Source: Deltaproteobacteria bacterium
GTDB lineage: Bacteria; Desulfobacterota; Desulfobacteria; Desulfobacterales; JAFDCJ01
DNA: 9,120 nt
Direction: 5' to 3'
Assembly (NCBI GenBank): GCA_024277475.1
Contig: JAJRVC010000033.1
Coordinates: 1 to 9,120, forward strand
Positions 5,701 through 9,120 of this stretch are shown in pieces; the stretch's first letter is position 1, and the number at the start of each line of letters is the position of its first letter. Made by a program: the position numbers and the translations under genes. The notes beneath the pieces were generated by a model, which had not been told where the DNA came from, searched no databases, and worked only from the letters and a program-made list of their open reading frames with translations.

Positions 5701-8319
5701 ATCCCTGTACAAGCTGAAACCAACAACCGTAAACGCAAACTGACATTTTCCTACAAGCTAACCAAACGGACAATCCTAATAACTTTTAAGCTTGGCAGAA
5801 AGACCTTTACCGCATATATGCAGTCCGATAGAGGGAAGAAAAAGCGGTGTCTTCCAGTTACCCACATTGCGGACTTCTGGCTCTGCTGCAATCGTCACAA
5901 ATCAAGCCATCTGAAATGCGAGGCACCGCAAACAGTTCCGTTTGCGCTACCTGGAGGACTTTGTGATCCACTTATTTTCGGTGGAGTGAGTGTTAACAAC
6001 TGGGCTCCAGAAAAATGGGGGTTCATCAGATTGCCTGACCCAGTCGCCTATCCCGACACTACAGTCGGCAAATCTGGCGGTCCTCTTCGCTTCGGTAAAA
6101 TGGACCTCCCGCCCCGCCTTGAATTTATCCCGGTACTGCCACTCAAATACCGCTATCGTGGCCACAGCCGGGCCGGCATCACAGAAATACCAGAACCAGA
6201 AGAGTTGACGAGTCTATATCAGGAGTTATTGCAACTCTCCCAGCAGGGAGCTCCAGAAAACAAACTTCGGATCGTAATCAAGCAAATATTTGAACAATTG
6301 CACAGACGACTTTTCGGTAAATTCGGCTTGCTGCGGCGCGATGGCCTCGGTCGGCGCGTTGAAACCTCGGGTCGCATGGTCATTGTGCCTGACCCTGACT
6401 TGCCTTGGGACTCCTGCGGAGTGCCGACAGAGACATTGTTCCCCTTACTCAGACCGGAGATCTCAAAGCACCCTGAAATCTTGTTGAGCTTTGTTAAAGA
6501 TGACGCGATTGACAGGCTCATCAAGGCGGCCTTTGGAGAAGACCTCTCCATACCGGACATATCAAAAGAGGCCGAACGTTTCATCCTGAGTGAAGAGTTT
6601 TGGTCAAATAACCATTGGCCGAAAGCAGAGCTTTCACGAGAGCACCTTGTTCTTATTCATAAAATCCTCAGTCGCTACCTTGAGGTCTTCCCAGAGACAA
6701 ACCTGTTACTGAACCGGCAACCTTACCTGCATCGTTATAGCATTATGGGCTTTAAACCTGTGCCTCTCCCTCCGGGAGAAGGAATGATTTTAAAAATTAA
6801 TCCATTGGTCTGTAAGGGCTTCGGTGCCGATTTTGATGGTGATGAAATGACTATTCATCTGCCCTGGAGCAAAGAAGAACATGCCGAGGCGGAGCGAATG
6901 AAACCAACCAAACCCTGGAACCTCTTCTCCTGGGCAAACCATGAACCAATGGCTAATTTTGACCAGGACTTTGTCGCCGGACACTTCTTGTTATCCAAAG
7001 ACAACCGATCAAAAGCCGCACTGAAAACACTCTTTTTCGAAAATTATGAGCTGCGTAAATGTGAAAAGTGCCGTGACCTTCTTGAGCAAAATGGCTCCTG
7101 GAAAAAAGGAGCGGGGGAGGAGCTACTTAAACATCTCTGTGCTGTACACCCGGAGATAAGCATTAAGGTTGTCCCCGAATGGATGCGGCTTGCGTTCAAA
7201 GCGTTAACTGAGCATGGCCTGTCTTTTGGCTTTCTGTCGTTACATGAATTGCACAAATCCTGTAGCCGAGAGGTCGATAAGGTCATGCCCGAAGAACCTT
7301 CTGGCTGTCGTGGTGAATCTCTGGAAGATACCACCGGGAAAATTGGGGCCGTTGTTTTGGAACACCTCCAGAACCTCGTAGAGCAGAACAGTTCCTTCCC
7401 TGGCTACGGTTTCGCAGTTCTTGCCGTAAGTGGCGCTCGTGGCACCAAACAGACACGACAGCTTATCGGGGCAAGAGGACTGTTGGGATCAGGTGATACA
7501 GGTTTTGCTGCTCGTCCGTCCGATTTTTTCGTTGTTGATAATTTTGTCACAGGGATGACACCAAGCTCATCGTTTATGGCGGCAATGAATGCCAGAAGCT
7601 CCATGGTCGATAAAAAACTTGGCACCGGCAAAGCGGGCGCATTGACACGGGCACTCGTTCTTACCGGATGGGACTGGACGGTCAAATCAGGAAATTGCGG
7701 TTCAGAGCAGACAACAGGAAACCTCACCGGGTGCCGATGGGTTGAACAAAAAGTTGTCTGCTCAAACTGTTACGGTGCAGTCTCGGGTTTTGCCCAGATC
7801 CCTGATGGTTTCCCCGCAGGATTGATTGCGGCACAATCCTTCGGTGAAAGAGGAACTCAACTTTCGATGCAGAGCTTTCATACGTCCCAAAAGCAACTTT
7901 CCATCGATGAGATGACCAGCTTGCTTAATGGCAAAGATCGCACCCCGTTCAGTAAAGAGGAACAAAAAGGGAGATTAGAAAGCTTGCAAGAAGGGTCTGG
8001 CTATAACTGGTTCGAAAAAAAGAGCGATGCCCCTGGCTTTGTAAAAAGAATAAAACGCGAAAGTGCCTACCGGAATATTGATGAAAACCATTTATATCTG
8101 ATCTGGCTTGCTATTCACCTAAGCGAAAAGAGAACGAACAAAAGTGCCTGGGAAGGAAATCGTTCATCTATCTCGGGATTAATAGGACCAGGACAGTGGC
8201 AGTCGTTACTGGAAAGCGTTCGACTAGGAACGATAGATGATTTGTCTTCTCCCTTTGCCAGGGTGGTAACAGGGCAATCGCCGGTTCACTTTGCTGTCCG
8301 AGGAGATCAAAAAAAATGA
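2326..8319 (+). CDS. Single-chain DNA-dependent RNA polymerase: Nudix domain fused to RpoB-like and RpoC-like regions
   Basis: This is a predicted template-directed RNA synthesis core in one 1997-residue chain (numbering from ATG 2326). Residues 1 to about 150 form a Nudix hydrolase domain with a canonical box at 39-61 (REL at 53-55, EE at 57-58). About 260-1025 is beta-like: GVFLLNSAQ at 280; HPSYKGIICPVETPE at 530; VAYMPWYGWNMEDAIV at 652; GDKLMGRYGNKGVVS at 785, with the two lysines (787, 795) at standard spacing; NPHGVISRMNLGQLLE at 830; GGGQRLGEMEIWAL at 959. From about 1032 it is beta'-like: GLGRRVETSGRMVIV at 1340; LLLNRQPYLHRY at 1460; metal loop GADFDGD at 1500-1506; SGARGTKQTRQL at 1702; bridge helix near 1755; zinc cysteines 1791, 1803, 1812 and 1815; trigger-loop GTQLSMQSFH ending at His1852. 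E. coli beta plus beta' total about 2750 residues, so this core is very compact. Oddities include Gly for Asn before the catalytic DFDGD, extra cysteine clusters and a shortened clamp region. The gene overlaps the next one by ATGA. No alpha or omega gene is visible here. Confidence 0.95.
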   Translation: MSRPVTRLSFVILEVVSRVGERGYLLQLNKYLKGYNFLGGHIETETPHEAVVRELKEECGATEIKERWGIDLRKNLTEADWSFLHNRLEEVKGSSSKGSFYLPFRSYRTSGNEGYVEKNAELYFFRLRIEEQDSPRIYEKVKLLADLEVEKPGEFSGEKLFRLFSPKEFFQEAWENSKNPFLRFAVKKQLVSFSEEFLRTLPFLLPREAVELQLEKRLEQVLGEALLLHTEALDISLSLPSADEAAFCLRTNRTLLGSLIIRWSGSKDALRFSFPSPVQGVFLLNSAQSKNGRAGSWIWHPRLVGQPGLWFLRKHEVKEGKQKSGDFLRLVLSARNYFDYSPSTKKKKLPSLPSRIITPYTCPGSSCTNCDGLAEIGEILPSRIIQINKKERNGYAKRLNDKLKDIMNKVETDKMDGGCHPLDEQDLGWQRLYTYSAFLIDQVLGFFATELRDFKEKNALTFWSRVSTLVTEGGEGFQLVASSELIKTGWFHNFDPLNSIDALSRLSSFQRYGYPQKTLEQLPAIFRQNHPSYKGIICPVETPESKKVGITLHLASNVQTDALGLLYPASQDSLDSDLGYASSLVPFYQHNDGPRSMMGAKNLKQAVPIRGRQTAAIQTGKETAIAKLAKPILGLEEKKSSNDNALGTDLLVAYMPWYGWNMEDAIVANKRLVDDGVMDWETEDERSIFILPGYKLTAPVFENTFEEAFKVLQYDSNGLRKPGPISPQNPLAFFKNPTNGQTIPVLYDEKDAGELLDVRYVAPPAPHLGGSMHWKVHKKLPLMVGDKLMGRYGNKGVVSTLLSDEKLPRLPDDPRLPKELRGRTVDLVLNPHGVISRMNLGQLLETSIGLALRLNKSDNQNLETIGQAFKRVDLDPIRKIFHTTNAGEAPEIVNQYGRIFLDLPNGKKTETPVVVGFQHIVRLKHVATQKAHVRGWPNLSRQPAYNLVTGQPVSGKRRGGGQRLGEMEIWALSAHSAKETLQTILQGKSDPSLPGPFPLVHGQTFQAIKDHLCAMGFETKVENGSVTFSWLSPETIVHRMKEVRSAETWGFGVEGHFTCPQEQCGFTYPGRVRGTGQSERSRVVRLTVRDVLREHGLVLPQNTVDEIPLLPVSSGKTQGELHIDLIPVQAETNNRKRKLTFSYKLTKRTILITFKLGRKTFTAYMQSDRGKKKRCLPVTHIADFWLCCNRHKSSHLKCEAPQTVPFALPGGLCDPLIFGGVSVNNWAPEKWGFIRLPDPVAYPDTTVGKSGGPLRFGKMDLPPRLEFIPVLPLKYRYRGHSRAGITEIPEPEELTSLYQELLQLSQQGAPENKLRIVIKQIFEQLHRRLFGKFGLLRRDGLGRRVETSGRMVIVPDPDLPWDSCGVPTETLFPLLRPEISKHPEILLSFVKDDAIDRLIKAAFGEDLSIPDISKEAERFILSEEFWSNNHWPKAELSREHLVLIHKILSRYLEVFPETNLLLNRQPYLHRYSIMGFKPVPLPPGEGMILKINPLVCKGFGADFDGDEMTIHLPWSKEEHAEAERMKPTKPWNLFSWANHEPMANFDQDFVAGHFLLSKDNRSKAALKTLFFENYELRKCEKCRDLLEQNGSWKKGAGEELLKHLCAVHPEISIKVVPEWMRLAFKALTEHGLSFGFLSLHELHKSCSREVDKVMPEEPSGCRGESLEDTTGKIGAVVLEHLQNLVEQNSSFPGYGFAVLAVSGARGTKQTRQLIGARGLLGSGDTGFAARPSDFFVVDNFVTGMTPSSSFMAAMNARSSMVDKKLGTGKAGALTRALVLTGWDWTVKSGNCGSEQTTGNLTGCRWVEQKVVCSNCYGAVSGFAQIPDGFPAGLIAAQSFGERGTQLSMQSFHTSQKQLSIDEMTSLLNGKDRTPFSKEEQKGRLESLQEGSGYNWFEKKSDAPGFVKRIKRESAYRNIDENHLYLIWLAIHLSEKRTNKSAWEGNRSSISGLIGPGQWQSLLESVRLGTIDDLSSPFARVVTGQSPVHFAVRGDQKK
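6823..6843 (+). other. Catalytic metal-binding loop of the beta'-like region (GADFDGD)
   Basis: These seven codons (residues 1500-1506) correspond to the NADFDGD loop in the double-psi beta-barrel of beta', the most conserved motif of multisubunit RNA polymerases. The three aspartates that hold the catalytic magnesium ion are all present (1502, 1504, 1506), so the enzyme should be active. The usual first residue, Asn, is Gly here. Confidence 0.95.
8301..8319 (+). promoter_or_regulatory. Coupling site: Shine-Dalgarno, A8 run and ATGA overlap between polymerase and second gene
   Basis: AGGAG (8301-8305) precedes the second ATG (8316) by 10 bases, and ATG overlaps the polymerase stop TGA (8317-8319). 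Translation of the second gene is therefore probably coupled to that of the polymerase. The last polymerase codons before the stop are CAA AAA AAA, which place an in-frame A-AAA-AAA heptamer (8310-8316) directly before the stop. A -1 slip there would run straight into the second gene. Confidence 0.7.
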
Positions 8320-9120
8320 GCAAAGGACATGGCCGCTCGTCTGAAACACACAGATTAAAGCAGACGGCAAAATCAAAAGTAAAAAGGCATGAAAAGCAAA
8401 AAAGCAAGAAACTTCGTGCAGACCTCGTCCACATTCGAGAGGCAATCTTCAGTCTCTCTCCCGTCACTTTGAATAAGTATCTGAGCTTTTTAAGCAATGA
8501 TGAAAATCAGGAACTCGAAGATACCGTCGAACTGGAATCTACTGTTGATGAGAGCACAGACCTTGATGTAACAGATGAAGATGACATCTTCGAGCCTGAG
8601 TCGTTAGAGCTGCCTTCGTTGGACTTCGCAGTCCCTTTAGGCGATGCGCTTTTTATCGAAGACTCTGTGATCTTCAAGCCTGATGCTGTCTATGCAATCA
8701 TGGTTGTGCCTTCGCACGACGGTTCGGTTGTGTGTCGTTTTGATGGCCCCGCCTGGTTTGAGCGAAAGTTCTCACCAGAGATTGGCCGCTACGTGAACAA
8801 ATTGCGGACCTTTCTGACGGCACTCGCTCATGTCTTTGAAGAAGACAAACAGCTATTTTTGAAGAATCCGATTGCAGAAAATTTTGCCCACGGAGAAGCT
8901 CGTCATCCCTTTGAGCCGATTGTCCTGCAGGATGGGCTATTGTCCCGAACCAATGCGTACTTATCGGAAGCAACAACGCTTGAGAAGAGCTCATTTTCAA
9001 GGCTCCTGGATAAAATATGGCTGGTTTGGCCCGAATGGAGTTTGCCGTTAAAAAGCATTTTTTCTCGGCAGTTCAGATGTGCATGGCTTCTGGAGGTCTG
9101 TGTCGAACAATATCGTGGAA
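8316..9120 (+). CDS. Reduced sigma-54 (RpoN)-like protein, partial at the 3' end
   Basis: 268 codons are open from ATG 8316 to the window edge. The first about 34 residues are very basic. Residues about 39-69 (for example REAIFSLSPVTLNKYLSFL) resemble region I of sigma-54, which is followed in that family by an acidic spacer; here 62-98 are strongly acidic. Residues 119-150 resemble the segment of region III around the conserved PD pair (FKPDAVYAIMVV). Residues 161-183 (NKLRTFLTALAHVF, then EEDKQLFLKN) resemble the long helix before the sigma-54 helix-turn-helix. Residues 216-250 align without gaps to the E. coli sigma-54 helix-turn-helix: EKSSFSR for HESTISR, and LPLKSIFS for FELKYFFS, about 10 identities in 35 by eye. 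The large canonical core-binding part between region II and the PD segment looks missing. The RpoN box would lie beyond the window. Overlap with the polymerase gene suggests a dedicated specificity factor. It could instead be an unrelated DNA-binding partner; I give the sigma-54 reading moderate confidence and the gene itself high confidence. Confidence 0.6.
   Translation, partial: MSKGHGRSSETHRLKQTAKSKVKRHEKQKSKKLRADLVHIREAIFSLSPVTLNKYLSFLSNDENQELEDTVELESTVDESTDLDVTDEDDIFEPESLELPSLDFAVPLGDALFIEDSVIFKPDAVYAIMVVPSHDGSVVCRFDGPAWFERKFSPEIGRYVNKLRTFLTALAHVFEEDKQLFLKNPIAENFAHGEARHPFEPIVLQDGLLSRTNAYLSEATTLEKSSFSRLLDKIWLVWPEWSLPLKSIFSRQFRCAWLLEVCVEQYRG

Noticed and set aside
2326..8319. A normal housekeeping rpoBC fusion
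   Set aside because: The Nudix fusion, small size, changed catalytic loop and many altered conserved motifs are far outside variation in known housekeeping fused subunits, and the gene context is an IS plus a sigma-like gene.
8168..8497. Minus-strand open frame across the polymerase/sigma-like overlap
   Set aside because: It is antisense to two well-supported coding frames, with no ribosome binding site or recognisable domain; the hydrophobic Phe/Leu runs arise from Lys/Glu-rich sense codons.

Overview
The window looks bacterial. It is an accessory or mosaic stretch rather than a housekeeping locus. An A+T-rich left edge (roughly 30-40% GC) is cut off by an intact insertion sequence with clearly higher GC. 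This is followed by a moderate-GC operon (by eye mid-40s to 50% GC) of very unusual content. There is no rRNA, tRNA or conserved housekeeping gene to fix the taxon. The transposase type and the composition would suit a Gram-negative, possibly a deltaproteobacterial-type, genome, but that is only a guess.

Layout. (1) Positions 1-351, minus strand: the remnant of an A+T-rich gene whose upstream side ends at the insertion sequence. (2) Positions 353-2239: a complete IS1182-type element bounded by a perfect 16-bp inverted repeat. It encodes one 576-residue DDE transposase and has a leader hairpin placed so that it could hide the transposase ribosome binding site in read-through transcripts. (3) Positions 2240-2325: a short leader with a 14-bp perfect palindrome and GTGAG repeats, then a strong Shine-Dalgarno sequence. 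(4) Positions 2326-8319: a single giant gene of 1997 codons. Its N-terminus is a Nudix hydrolase domain with an intact Nudix box. The rest is a compact, highly divergent fusion of the beta and beta' subunits of multisubunit DNA-dependent RNA polymerase, in that order. The DFDGD metal loop, beta lysines, bridge helix, trigger loop and C-terminal zinc site are all recognisable. (5) From 8316 to the right edge: a second gene overlapping the first by ATGA and cut by the window end. It carries what I read as a strongly reduced sigma-54 (RpoN)-like protein.

The main biological message is a two-gene module: a one-chain, Nudix-armed RNA polymerase core with its own apparent sigma-54-like specificity factor, translationally coupled. 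The polymerase keeps the catalytic aspartates. It replaces the asparagine that normally precedes them (NADFDGD) by glycine, a position that in standard enzymes senses the ribose 2'-OH. It also shortens the clamp-helix, lid and rudder region where sigma factors dock, and carries extra cysteine clusters. If both readings hold, this is a dedicated, possibly mobile or conflict-related, transcription machine separate from the host polymerase. Its template, promoters and the role of the Nudix domain cannot be told from this window.
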